From NCBI GenBank assembly GCA_022511445.1, contig JAFLVE010000010.1, forward strand, positions 201,387 through 265,386: DNA of 64,000 nt. Reading direction: 5' to 3'. The notes beneath the pieces are model-generated. The model had not been told where the DNA came from, ran no database searches, and saw only the letters and a program-made list of their open reading frames with translations. Positions 51,202-60,830 of this stretch are shown here, piece after piece. Positions within the stretch are counted from its first letter, which is position 1, and every line of letters starts with the position of its first letter. The translations under genes and the position numbers were made by a program. The DNA is from Clostridiales bacterium (GTDB taxonomy: Bacteria > Bacillota > Clostridia > Christensenellales > Pumilibacteraceae).

Positions 51202-51918
51202 ATGGGTAGGACGGTCGAGAAACACGACAGCGATATTGACATAGTAAATGCAATTCTAAACGTATTATATAACGGCCGGAGAGAAGAGCTTGCCGAAAGA
51301 CTACTGAAAAGATTCGGATCTTTTCACGGAATTTTCCGTGCGTCTCGGGAGGATTTGCTAAAAGTAAAGGGCATGACCGAAACGTCGGCGGCGTTCTTTT
51401 CCGCCGCAGTCCCCGAATTTAGGCGAGCGCTAAGGGGTGCGATTAAGGATATAAAGCCGACGAGCGAGTTTGATTTGGTGTACCTGGCAATCGCGCTGGA
51501 CTCCGAAACCGCCGAAAAACATAGATTATTTATATACACGGACACCAACGACAAAATTATAAAATGCGAAAAAGTGACGACGGAAAGCGTTAAAAAGACG
51601 GTCGGAACGGCATGCGGAATAAACGCCGCAAAAATAGCAATAGTGGAGTACGGCAGAAGGGAAAGGAAAAGCCCGCCGGGACTTCCCGCGCTTAAATACA
51701 TAACCGAAATCGTAAAACCGCTTAACGCTGTCGGAATAGAGTTTATAGACTATATTGACTACATAGGACATAAATTCAGTAGCCTGCGCAGGGTGTTTGG
51801 CGGGGAAACGGGATATAAGGAAATCAAAGACGCAAGCAAGGAAAAATACGAAAAGCAAGCGGATTTGCTCGAAAAAACGGAAAAACTCGTCTCGGAACGC
51901 GAAACTGAAAGAAAATAA
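51202..51918 (+). CDS. RadC-family (JAB/MPN) protein lacking the canonical metal motif
   Basis: HhH-like N-terminus (LLKRFGSFHGIFRASREDLLKVKGM), RadC-like core and ending (FIDYIDYIGHKFSSLRR) but EYGRRERKSPPG where HNHPSG is expected. Confidence 0.75.
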   Translation: MGRTVEKHDSDIDIVNAILNVLYNGRREELAERLLKRFGSFHGIFRASREDLLKVKGMTETSAAFFSAAVPEFRRALRGAIKDIKPTSEFDLVYLAIALDSETAEKHRLFIYTDTNDKIIKCEKVTTESVKKTVGTACGINAAKIAIVEYGRRERKSPPGLPALKYITEIVKPLNAVGIEFIDYIDYIGHKFSSLRRVFGGETGYKEIKDASKEKYEKQADLLEKTEKLVSERETERK

Positions 51919-52104
51919 GGCGATTGCGATAGTAGCGATTAACCCCTTTCGACGGATCACACCTCGCCGCTACTTTCCTCCGCGAGCGTTAATATAAATG
52001 TCCTGTGGACATTTTTTAGTGAGCGCCGAGCTAGGGATCGAGCGGTGCTCAAGCGTAGGCGAGAGAAACGCTTTGCGTGAAAAGCGGACGGCAAGTGCGG
52101 CTTC

Positions 52105-52380
52105 GCCTTAGGCTCCCATGTGTAAGGGGTGCGACGCGTAAAGCAAAGACTGTCTGTAGCTAAAACGACCAAGCTGTACTTGCGACACGGAGCTGTCACG
52201 AGGCACGAGTGACGGAGGGGCTGTAAGCTACGCGCTAACGCGTTTCGGTTAAAATGATGATCGGGGCGAAATTAATTTCGGCAATGCTTTGATTAAACGT
52301 TAATGCTTATATAACATTACCCCGAGCGTTTTATGCCCACACGAGGTGTGCGGTCGATCCGCCGCAAGATAGAAACCGCT
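52105..52380 (+). repeat. composite structured intergenic repeat (copy R4 plus downstream modules)
   Basis: GGCTCCCATGTGTAAGGGGTGCGAC...TAGCTAAAACGA...CTGTCACGAGGCACGAGTGAC..., then GCTACGCGCTAACGCGTTTCGGTTAAAATGATG... shared with 53.3 kb. Confidence 0.8.
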
Positions 52381-52481
52381 TTTCATTCATCGTAAGCTGT
52401 CCTTTGTAGGCGTTAGCAAAAAAGTCACGCTTGATTTGACTTGCGTGAAATAATCTACATTGTAAAACCTAATAAAAACGG

Positions 52482-52510
52482 TTGCAAAAAAACGAAGTAA
52501 AGGCTACAAT
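52482..52510 (+). promoter_or_regulatory. probable sigma-A promoter of ferritin
   Basis: TTGCAA-N17-TACAAT. Confidence 0.65.
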
Positions 52511-52536
52511 AGGTAAAAAAACACGGAGGTGTAAAA

Positions 52537-53055
52537 ATGCTTAACGAAAAAATTGCAAAGCTCGTAAACGAGCAGGTAAACAAGGAGCTGTACTCGGCGT
52601 ATCTGTATTTGGATTTTGCTGGTTACTACGAGGACGCCGGGCTCGACGGCTTTGCTCACTGGTACCAGATTCAAGCCAAAGAGGAGCTCGACCACGGAAT
52701 GATGATGCGCAGATACTTAATCGACAACGGACTGTCGGTTAAGCTCGACGCGATTGCAAAACCCGACAAAAAGTTTTCGGACGTCGTCGCGCCGCTCAAA
52801 GCGGGACTCGAGCACGAAAAATACGTCACGAGCCTTATCAACAATATTTACTCGGAAGCGTTCGCGCTCAAAGATTTTAAGACGATGCAGTTCCTCGATT
52901 GGTTTATAAAGGAGCAGGGCGAGGAGGAAAAGAACGCCGAAGAATTACTCAAGAAAATGGAAGTGTTCGGCGGAGATTCAAAAGGACTTTACGCATTGAA
53001 CAAAGATCTCGCCGCTCGCACTTACACCCCGTCCAAAACGGGACCCGAAATGTAA
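52537..53055 (+). CDS. ftnA: ferritin
   Basis: LVNEQVNKELYSAYLYLDFAGYYEDAGLDGFAHWYQIQAKEELDHGMMM. Confidence 0.93.
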   Translation: MLNEKIAKLVNEQVNKELYSAYLYLDFAGYYEDAGLDGFAHWYQIQAKEELDHGMMMRRYLIDNGLSVKLDAIAKPDKKFSDVVAPLKAGLEHEKYVTSLINNIYSEAFALKDFKTMQFLDWFIKEQGEEEKNAEELLKKMEVFGGDSKGLYALNKDLAARTYTPSKTGPEM

Positions 53056-53081
53056 AAACACTCAAAAAAACCCCATTTTTT

Positions 53082-53113
53082 ACGCGTCGAGACCGCCTCG
53101 GCGCGTATTTTTT
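53082..53113 (+). terminator. ferritin terminator
   Basis: ACGCGTCGAG-ACCGC-CTCGGCGCGT-ATTTTTT. Confidence 0.75.
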
Positions 53114-53311
53114 GCAAAAAATCGGTAATTTCGATTTTGCCGCTGAATTCGACAAATAAAAAAAGCGAGTTTTTTTGCAATCAAAAAAAGCACAAAAAAC
53201 GCAAATTTCTACAATAAAAAAATAAAAATGCGAGCTATGTTTTTAATAATAAATACAGCTTGTTTCCGGTAAAAAAGTGCGACCTCGTCCGGATTTCTCC
53301 GCTACGCGCTA

Positions 53312-53485
53312 ACGCGCTTCGGTCGAAATGATGATTGGGGTGAAATTAATTTCGGCGATGCTTTGATTATGCGTTAACGCTTACATCGGTATAAAGGCTC
53401 CCCTGTGTAAGGGGAGTTGTCACGAGGCGCGAGTGACTGAGGGGCTGTAAGCTATGCGCCGCAAATTTTTCGGTCGAAATGATGT
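53312..53485 (+). repeat. composite structured intergenic repeat downstream of ferritin
   Basis: GCTACGCGCTAACGCGCTTCGGTCGAAATGATGATTGGGGTGAAATTAATTTCGGCGATGCTTTGATTA plus GGCTCCCCTGTGTAAGGGGAGTTGTCACGAGGCGCGAGTGACTGAGGGGCTGTAAGCT. Confidence 0.85.
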
Positions 53486-53599
53486 GCGGGGCAAAAAAAC
53501 GCGGGAATGAACCTCGATTTTACGGAATAAGAAAGCGGGAGACGAAAAAATTTGTTGCTTCAAAAAAGCATAAAACTATATTAAAATTTAAAAACAGTA

Positions 53600-53628
53600 T
53601 TGACAAGAAATCGGCGCAGGTGTAAAAT
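53600..53628 (+). promoter_or_regulatory. probable sigma-A promoter of the Ig-like lipoprotein
   Basis: TTGACA-N17-TAAAAT. Confidence 0.7.
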
Positions 53629-53685
53629 GATAAGTGACACAGGAAAAAGCGGAAAGCGTTTCCTATATTTACATGGAGGTAAAAG

Positions 53686-55554
53686 ATGAAGAAAAGACAC
53701 GTAGCTTTGGCAGTAGGCCTTGCTATCACTATGGGCGCATGCGGCATGGGACTTGCGGCTTGCGACACAACCGAAACTCCCGCCGGCCCCAGCCCGTTCG
53801 AGGATGACGCCAAGTTCGAAGCGGTACCCGTTACCGAAACGACGCACTTCCTCGCAGGTAACTTTGCCGTATACGGCGATCAGTGGAGTCCCGCAGGCGA
53901 TAAGCCGGTTAACGAAGAGCTTCGCTTTAAGCAGCACGCCGAAAAGGAAAATCTCTACAAGATAAGCATTGCTTTGTACGAGAAGGACGAGTTTAAGATT
54001 CGCTACGAAGGCGTAGGCTGGGGATCAGGCACCCACAAGGGCAGCATTCCCGCCGACTACCTCGTCGCCTCGCAGAAAGACAACCCGGACGGCGATATTA
54101 TCGGCGACGGCGGCTTGGGCGGCAAAAACTTCTCGGTCAAAAAAGACGGTACATACGAGATTTGGCTGACGATGAACGCCGACCAGGACATGCCCGTATC
54201 CGTTCAATACGTTCGCAAGGGCGACGCGCCCAAGCTTTCGATAGGCGTTTCGAGCGTTACGCTCGACACGGCGAAGGCGCTTCTCGAAGTCGGCGCGACG
54301 AAGAAGCTTAAGGCAACAGTACTTCCCGACAACGCCGACGATGACAAAAAGGTAGTAACCTGGTCGTCGAGCGACGAGGAGGTCGCGACGGTAGAGCAAG
54401 ACGGAACCGTAACGGCGGTTAAGAAAGGCACCGCTACCATTACCGCTACCGCAGACGGAAAGAGCGCGCAATGCGAAATCACCGTTTTGAACCCCGGCGA
54501 GGGCATTCCCGTCGAGACGATTATGCTCAAGGGCGAAAACGGCGCGGTACTCACCAAAAAATCGGGTATGCACGCCGGCGAATCCTTCACGGTAGAAGCG
54601 ACTATCGCACCGGCGGAGGCGACCATTAAAGAAGTAACCTGGTCGGTAGTGCTTAAAGAAGAGGGAACTCCGGCGACCGGCGTTACCGTTACGCCCGACG
54701 CGGAAAATGCCAATAAAGTAACCGTTAAGTGCGTTAAACCGGGCGACTACCTCGTTAAGGCTACCGCCGACGAAGTAACCTCGGAAATCGAGGTTAACGT
54801 CGTAACCGACTTCTATTTTATCGGCACTTCCGCCAACCCCGGCTTGCCCGGCTGGAGTACGCAAAATGACATTAATAATATTCCCGAGGCGCTTCGTTTT
54901 GTCGAAACCGCAGGCGTTTACAAAGCGACCGGCGTAAATCTCTATGAAGGCGACAATATCAAAGTTGCTATGCTTGCTTTAGAATGGGACGGCGCTTTAG
55001 GATTCTCGGATTTGGCGGAAGCAACGGAAACAGTTAACCTTGCAACGCAGGTTGGCGACGCTCATGACAGCAACAACATTGCAGTTTTGGCAAGCGGCAA
55101 ATATGACGTTACTGTTTCCCTTGTAGAAGATTCTTACAAAGTCTCGTTTGTGCGCACGGGTGATGCAGAAGAGGCCGCTTGGGAATACGATGTCTATGCA
55201 AAAGGCGGTTGGGGTGCCGGCGATTGGGGTGCTGCCGATTTCATAAAAGTTGGCACCGCTACGCTTAGCAAAGACAACTTAACAATTACAGCTGACATTA
55301 CAATAACGCTTACTGACGAAACGCCGGTAGAGTTTGGCTTCCAGCTTTCTCCGAAGGGACAGACGAGCGATAAGGGTTGGGGCGGCTCTTCGTTAACAAC
55401 CGATTTCAGCAATGTTGAAGGAAAGGTTGAAGCGAGTGGCGGAAACTACAAATGCCTTGCTTCGGGCACGTATAATATCACTGTAACCGTTAACGAAAAC
55501 GGTCAGTTTGTAAGCATTACGTTTAACAGCTACACCGCACCTGCGGCAGAGTAA
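53686..55554 (+). CDS. secreted lipoprotein with Big_2-type Ig-like domains and repeated carbohydrate-module-like segments
   Basis: Signal peptide with lipobox LAAC; VLPDNADDDKKVVTWSSSDEEVATVEQDGTVTAVKKGTATITATADGK (Big_2). Confidence 0.8.
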   Translation: MKKRHVALAVGLAITMGACGMGLAACDTTETPAGPSPFEDDAKFEAVPVTETTHFLAGNFAVYGDQWSPAGDKPVNEELRFKQHAEKENLYKISIALYEKDEFKIRYEGVGWGSGTHKGSIPADYLVASQKDNPDGDIIGDGGLGGKNFSVKKDGTYEIWLTMNADQDMPVSVQYVRKGDAPKLSIGVSSVTLDTAKALLEVGATKKLKATVLPDNADDDKKVVTWSSSDEEVATVEQDGTVTAVKKGTATITATADGKSAQCEITVLNPGEGIPVETIMLKGENGAVLTKKSGMHAGESFTVEATIAPAEATIKEVTWSVVLKEEGTPATGVTVTPDAENANKVTVKCVKPGDYLVKATADEVTSEIEVNVVTDFYFIGTSANPGLPGWSTQNDINNIPEALRFVETAGVYKATGVNLYEGDNIKVAMLALEWDGALGFSDLAEATETVNLATQVGDAHDSNNIAVLASGKYDVTVSLVEDSYKVSFVRTGDAEEAAWEYDVYAKGGWGAGDWGAADFIKVGTATLSKDNLTITADITITLTDETPVEFGFQLSPKGQTSDKGWGGSSLTTDFSNVEGKVEASGGNYKCLASGTYNITVTVNENGQFVSITFNSYTAPAAE

Positions 55555-55592
55555 TTTTACCCGATTAACAAATTAACCAAAAACAGACTTTT

Positions 55593-55628
55593 TGCCCGAC
55601 GGACTCCGTCGGGCTTTGTCGTTTTTGG
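55593..55628 (+). terminator. terminator
   Basis: GCCCGACGG-ACT-CCGTCGGGC-TTTGTCGTTTTT. Confidence 0.8.
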
Positions 55629-55671
55629 GATAAATGCGGCTTCTCTTAAATAAAACGTAACCGCATATACC

Positions 55672-55975
55672 ACATCATTCCGAGCTTGTCGAGGAATCGA
55701 TCCACCGCAAAGCGGTAACCTCAAACAAATAATACGGCTTCGCTTTAGGCTCCCCTGTGTAAGGGGAGCTCCGCCGTTAGGCGGTGAGGGGCTGTAAGCT
55801 CCGCTCGCTATTCATTTGTGCAGTCGAAACGATGCGGGTATGCGGTAGTAATTGCGGCTACGCTTAAATTAAACGTAAATGTTTTTCCGCATCCCCCCAA
55901 GCGTTTTCCGGCTAGGCAATCCGCCGCAAAGCTATAACTATTAACCGTTTTCGACGGCTCGTACCGTGCCGCGAC
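55672..55975 (+). repeat. composite structured intergenic repeat
   Basis: CATTCCGAGCTTGTCGAGGAATCGATCCACCGCAAAGCGG; GGCTCCCCTGTGTAAGGGGAGCTCCGCCGTTAGGCGGTGAGGGGCTGTAAGCT. Confidence 0.8.
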
Positions 55976-56150
55976 TTTATAAAGCAACATATAATTAATC
56001 GACAGCGTCGACAGTTTGGCAAACATTCGGTTTGTCGGCGTAATGGGGTTGCAATTATTCGGAATGTTTGGTATAATAGTAATCGGGAGAAAATCCTTTA
56101 GTCCGCTCAAAGTGCGGGGAGCAATTAAAATAAACTCAAACGAGGTAAAT

Positions 56151-57920
56151 ATGAAAAGATCGGAAATCGAAGAAAAATACAAGTGGCATTTAACCGACCT
56201 TGTGGAAAGCGACGAGGCGTTCGAAAAAGCCTTTGTCGAGGTGCTGTCGCTTCTTGACGGATTCAAGCAGTACGAGGGCAAGCTCGGCGAGAAGGAAAGC
56301 GCGCTTGCCTGTCTTAAGCTCGGCACAAAGGTGGACAGTCTTGTAGAAACGCTGTACGTGTACGCGCACATGCGTATGCACGGCGACATGTCGGAGAGCG
56401 TTGCCGTGGGGTTTGCAAACCGCACCGAGGCGCTCGCCGCAAAGGTGATGACCGCCGAGTCGTTTATTTCGAGCGAGCTTGGCGGGCTGAGCGAGAAAAC
56501 TATCGACGAATACATCGCCGACCCCGAATTTTCCGATTATTCGTTCTCTCTTTCTGAGATAAAACGCCAAAAGGCGCACATTCTGTCCGAAAAGGAGGAG
56601 CGGCTTCTTGCAATGAGCGCCGAGGCGCTGTCCGCAACCGACAACATTTCGAGCATGCTTATGAATGCCGATCTTAAATTCAAGCCGGTTAAAAAGGACG
56701 GGAAAAAGGTCGAGCTTACCAACGAGACCTACGGGGCGCTTGTTTCCGACGAGGACAGAAAGGTAAGAAAGGCGGCGTTTAACAATCTTTACGACGGTTA
56801 TATAGCGCATATCAACACACTTACCGCTTCCTATGCGGGCAACGTCAAGTCGGACAACTTCCACGCGCTTGCTCGCGGCTACGGCAACTGCCTCGAAATG
56901 GCGATGGACAGCGAGGGCGTTCCTACCGCGGTTTACGAAAACCTTATAAGCGCGGTCGAGCGCAATCTCGAGCCGCTCCACAGATATATCGCGCTCCGCA
57001 AAAAAATGCTCGGGCTTAAGGAGCTGCACATGTACGATTTGCACGTTCCCGTCGTCGAGAACGCGCAAATGAAGCTTCCGTACGAGGAGGCGTGCGACAT
57101 AGTCAAAAAGGCGCTCGCGCCCATGGGCAAGGAGTACGTCGGGCTTCTCGATAAAGCAATGACGGAAGGGTGGATAGACGTTATGCCCAATGACGGCAAG
57201 CGCGGCGGCGCGTACAGCTGGGGCGCGTACGGAACACACCCGTACGTTCTGCTTAACTACACGCCGACGACAAGCGACATCTTTACCATAGCGCACGAGC
57301 TGGGACACTGCCTGCACACCCACTATTCCAATTCGGCACAGCCGTTTGACAAGGCGGGATACAGAATTTTCGTCGCCGAGGTCGCCTCCACCTGCAACGA
57401 GACCCTGCTCGAAAAATATCTCATGGACACGGTCAAGGACAAGAACATTCAAAGATACTTATTAAGTTACAGGCTCGACAGATTCAGAACGACGCTGTTC
57501 CGCCAGGCAATGTTTGCCGAATTCGAGTACGAAGCGCACAAAATGGACCTCGAGGGTAAGCCGCTCACCGTCGACTCGCTTAACGGTCTGTACTTCGACC
57601 TTAACAAAAAATACTACGGTCCGTCCGTCGTGTCGGACGACAAGATAGCGTACGAATGGTCGAGGATTCCGCACTTTTACAACGCGTTCTACGTGTATAA
57701 ATACTCGACCGGCATAACCGCCGCAACAAGCATTGCGCACAACATTCTTACGCGCGGCGACTACGTAGATATCTATAAAAACAAGTTCCTCTGCGCGGGC
57801 GGAAGCAAAAAACCGTACGAAATCCTTTGCGACGCCGAGGTCGACCTTGCAACGGATAAGCCGTACGACGACGCGTTTGCGTTCTTCGCGGAGGCGCTCG
57901 ATAAGCTCGAGAGCATTTAA
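56151..57920 (+). CDS. pepF: oligoendopeptidase F (M3B)
   Basis: IAHELGHCLHTHYSN (HEXXH), MKRSEIEEKYKWHLTDLVESDEAFE. Confidence 0.94.
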   Translation: MKRSEIEEKYKWHLTDLVESDEAFEKAFVEVLSLLDGFKQYEGKLGEKESALACLKLGTKVDSLVETLYVYAHMRMHGDMSESVAVGFANRTEALAAKVMTAESFISSELGGLSEKTIDEYIADPEFSDYSFSLSEIKRQKAHILSEKEERLLAMSAEALSATDNISSMLMNADLKFKPVKKDGKKVELTNETYGALVSDEDRKVRKAAFNNLYDGYIAHINTLTASYAGNVKSDNFHALARGYGNCLEMAMDSEGVPTAVYENLISAVERNLEPLHRYIALRKKMLGLKELHMYDLHVPVVENAQMKLPYEEACDIVKKALAPMGKEYVGLLDKAMTEGWIDVMPNDGKRGGAYSWGAYGTHPYVLLNYTPTTSDIFTIAHELGHCLHTHYSNSAQPFDKAGYRIFVAEVASTCNETLLEKYLMDTVKDKNIQRYLLSYRLDRFRTTLFRQAMFAEFEYEAHKMDLEGKPLTVDSLNGLYFDLNKKYYGPSVVSDDKIAYEWSRIPHFYNAFYVYKYSTGITAATSIAHNILTRGDYVDIYKNKFLCAGGSKKPYEILCDAEVDLATDKPYDDAFAFFAEALDKLESI

Positions 57921-57925
57921 CGACC

Positions 57926-58852
57926 GTGAGTATAAATAAAAACTTCCTCAAAACAATTAAAAAGACAGCGCTTGTCGCGGCGGTCATGCTTGTTTGCGTT
58001 ATGCTTACCGGCTGCGGCGCGAGCCTTACGGTTTACGACTACACCGAGAACGGGCGGCGGGTCAACGAGTACGAGCTGAATATAGAAGCAAAGCTCGTCG
58101 AAAACATGGAGCGCTCGGCAATAACCGATTCGAACGGCAAAAAATACACCGTACCCGACTACTTCTACTCGCTGTTTAATAGGATAGGCTACTCGCTCGA
58201 GGACGCGAGCATGACAAGCGAAGGATACTACGCGCGGTTTAAAAAAACGTTTGCGGAGGGTACGACGCCAGAGCTTTTCGCGGTGGGGAGCACGGTGGAA
58301 TATTCGCTCGACTACAAGAGCAATCCGTTTACAAGGCGGTACAGCAGAGTGTCCGAAAACCCGTTTAACGGCGTTCGCGCCGCGTACGACGAGGTCCGAC
58401 CCGGGCAGTCGGGACAGATAATCCAACAGCTTAAAAACGGAATAGTCGCCGTCAACGAGTACGGCGAGACGGAAGTGCTTTTCCCGTCGGTGACGGACGC
58501 CTTCCCGTATCTCAACGGGATAGATACGGACGGACTTCTGTTAAATTACGCAACGGTGGGATCGTCGAGAATGGACTCGTCGGGGCGCAAGATAGAGGGC
58601 GATTCGAAAAACGCATTGTACGTGTTTTCGCGGTACTTCGACAACACCGACACAACGATAGAATTCGAATTTAACAGACCCGTGCCGTACGGCTGGTATC
58701 TTGTCGCGCTCGCCGCGGGCGGAATAGTTGTCGCAGTTTTTGTGCTAGTCACGCGCGAAAAAAAGCAAAAACCCACGCTTCTCGACAGATTTCCGTACAA
58801 CCCCGAGGAGTATCGGGACTACGAATCGCACTTGCCGACCAAGATAAGATAA
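57926..58852 (+). CDS. hypothetical lipoprotein/membrane protein with a C-terminal TM; GTG start
   Basis: LVAAVMLVCVMLTGCGAS lipobox-like; WYLVALAAGGIVVAVFVLV near the C-terminus. Confidence 0.6.
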   Translation: MSINKNFLKTIKKTALVAAVMLVCVMLTGCGASLTVYDYTENGRRVNEYELNIEAKLVENMERSAITDSNGKKYTVPDYFYSLFNRIGYSLEDASMTSEGYYARFKKTFAEGTTPELFAVGSTVEYSLDYKSNPFTRRYSRVSENPFNGVRAAYDEVRPGQSGQIIQQLKNGIVAVNEYGETEVLFPSVTDAFPYLNGIDTDGLLLNYATVGSSRMDSSGRKIEGDSKNALYVFSRYFDNTDTTIEFEFNRPVPYGWYLVALAAGGIVVAVFVLVTREKKQKPTLLDRFPYNPEEYRDYESHLPTKIR

Positions 58853-58872
58853 AATAAGATAGGGAGCAAAAT

Positions 58873-60438
58873 ATGCCTGTAAAAGACGAAAGAGAAGAAA
58901 AAATAAAAAAGCATCCTAACGTTATCGCCAAGGAAACGCCCAACAGCTACGAGGCGGAAACCGCGGTGCTCGGCGGCATGCTTATAGACGCGAACACGGC
59001 GGTAAAATACCTGCCTCAGCTCGACGAGGACGATTTCTACACGCCCGGGCATAAGTATCTTTTTAACGCCATGATCGAGGTTTTTGCGGCGTCGCAGCCC
59101 GTCGACTTCGTAACGGTTACGAACAAGCTTGACGACAACGGAACGCTCGCAAAGGCGGGCGGCGTGGAATACATATCGGGGCTTGTAAACGCTATCCCGT
59201 CGGTTGCGAACGTCGAGCACTACTTTACCATTCTGAAAAAGCACGCAAAGCTTCGCGCCATGATTAAAATTGCGCAAAAAATGGCGGATGCCGCGTACGC
59301 ACTCGACCCCGAGGATAAGGCTCTGCCGCTTGCCGAAGCCGAACTGTTCGCGCTCGCCGAGCAGGGCAGGGGCGGCGCACGGCTCGAACTGATTAACAGC
59401 GCGCTCGAGGAAGCGCTTCAGGATTTGAAAAACCGTCAGCTCAATCCCGACGCGTTCAGGGGTGTGCCGAGCGGCTTCAAGTACCTCGACACCATACTCG
59501 GCGGCGGTTTCCAAAAGAGCGACCTCATAATTCTCGCCGCGCGCCCCGGTCAGGGTAAAACGAGCTTTGCAATGAACTGCGCCGTCAACGCCGCGCTTGC
59601 AAGCCGCCCCGACACAAGAAAGCCGTACACGGTAGCCGTGTTCGAGCTGGAAATGGGTAAATTACAGCTCGCAAAAAGAATGCTGTGCTCGGTCGGCGGA
59701 TTTAGTATGAGCGACGCAAACCGCGCGGCTATAAAGAACGACGGGTGGGCGAAGCTGTTTTCCGCGCAAAAACGCTTTGCGGACACAAAGCTTTTCGTCC
59801 TCGAATCGGGCAATGTCACCCCGCCCGAAATATTGAGCATGTGCCGCGCGCTCAAACAAACGCACGGGCTCGATTTTATAATGATCGACTATTTGCAGCT
59901 TATGAAGAGCGGCGTAAAAACGGATAACTACGTTCGCGAGATTGCAGAAATTACCCGTTCGCTCAAGCTCGCCGCAAAAGAGCTTAACGTGCCCATTCTG
60001 TTGCTTTCACAGATGTCGCGCGACATAGAAAAGCGCAAGGGCGACCCTGTCCCGCAGTTAAGCGACCTTCGCGATTCGGGCGCTATCGAGCAGGACGCGG
60101 ATATTGTTCTGTTCCTCGACCGCTCGGCAAAAAAAGACGATACCTCGGCGGACGACGCAGATACGCCGTCGGGCGGGAATATAGTGTATCTTAATATCGC
60201 CAAGCACCGTAACGGCGAAACCGGCTCGGTCAAGCTCGTGTGGGATCCTGCGACGGTCACATTCCGCTGCGTAGACAAAAACCCGAACGGCATGCAAGCC
60301 CCCGCGGGAAGAGGCGGTAACGCATACTTCGACGTCGGCGAAAAGTACGCCCCGGACGAAAGTCAGGCACCCGCTCCCGCCGGCGGAGACGAGTACGACA
60401 CTTCGGACGAATATATCGACGAGGATATAGGGCTTTAG
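58873..60438 (+). CDS. dnaB: replicative DNA helicase
   Basis: SYEAETAVLGGMLID, LIILAARPGQGKTSFAMNCA, LLLSQMSRDIEKR, LSDLRDSGAIEQDADIVLFLDR. Confidence 0.96.
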   Translation: MPVKDEREEKIKKHPNVIAKETPNSYEAETAVLGGMLIDANTAVKYLPQLDEDDFYTPGHKYLFNAMIEVFAASQPVDFVTVTNKLDDNGTLAKAGGVEYISGLVNAIPSVANVEHYFTILKKHAKLRAMIKIAQKMADAAYALDPEDKALPLAEAELFALAEQGRGGARLELINSALEEALQDLKNRQLNPDAFRGVPSGFKYLDTILGGGFQKSDLIILAARPGQGKTSFAMNCAVNAALASRPDTRKPYTVAVFELEMGKLQLAKRMLCSVGGFSMSDANRAAIKNDGWAKLFSAQKRFADTKLFVLESGNVTPPEILSMCRALKQTHGLDFIMIDYLQLMKSGVKTDNYVREIAEITRSLKLAAKELNVPILLLSQMSRDIEKRKGDPVPQLSDLRDSGAIEQDADIVLFLDRSAKKDDTSADDADTPSGGNIVYLNIAKHRNGETGSVKLVWDPATVTFRCVDKNPNGMQAPAGRGGNAYFDVGEKYAPDESQAPAPAGGDEYDTSDEYIDEDIGL

Positions 60439-60619
60439 AAAATAGCTTAACAAAAAGCCCGATACCGATAGCCTAAAAGCGAACAACAAGATCGTAAAAG
60501 TCGGCTGTTTCCGACAGGGCTAATAAATTCTGTTCGCAAAGGAGAGCAACGCGTTTGCTCTCTTTTTGTTTTTGCGTTTTTCCTGCGGAGACGATAAAAA
60601 TAAAACTGCCGCAAAAAGA

Positions 60620-60648
60620 TTGACATGTTAAACTCAATAATGTATAAT
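60620..60648 (+). promoter_or_regulatory. perfect consensus sigma-A promoter upstream of tRNA-Thr
   Basis: TTGACA-N17-TATAAT. Confidence 0.85.
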
Positions 60649-60758
60649 GACTACTGCGTGGGGTTACGCGAGTTCCTATCGGCTTAGTTGCAGGATTCCA
60701 AAGCATAACTCATTTTTGAAGAACGCCTCACGGCAAAAAAGACAAATAAAAAATATAT

Positions 60759-60807
60759 GCTGTTATGGCTCAGTCGGACCACCATCTTCGGTAGGTTCGC
60801 AACAAGC
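60759..60807 (+). pseudogene. degenerate, internally deleted tRNA-Thr-like copy
   Basis: GCTGTTATGGCTCAGTCGG identical to the tRNA 5' end, then ACCACCATCTTCGGTAGGTTCGCAACAAGC; A-rich leader also duplicated (period about 72 bp). Confidence 0.65.
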
Positions 60808-60830
60808 GAAAAAAGACAAAAAAAATACAT

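Noticed and set aside
56190-57452. 420-aa minus-strand ORF antisense to pepF
   Set aside because: Mirror ORF from codon bias of the opposite strand; no recognisable domain, and pepF is unambiguous.
60759-60830. Integrative element att site at tRNA-Thr
   Set aside because: The duplication is of the tRNA 5' half and its leader, only 72 bp away, with no integrase nearby; tandem duplication and decay explain it better.
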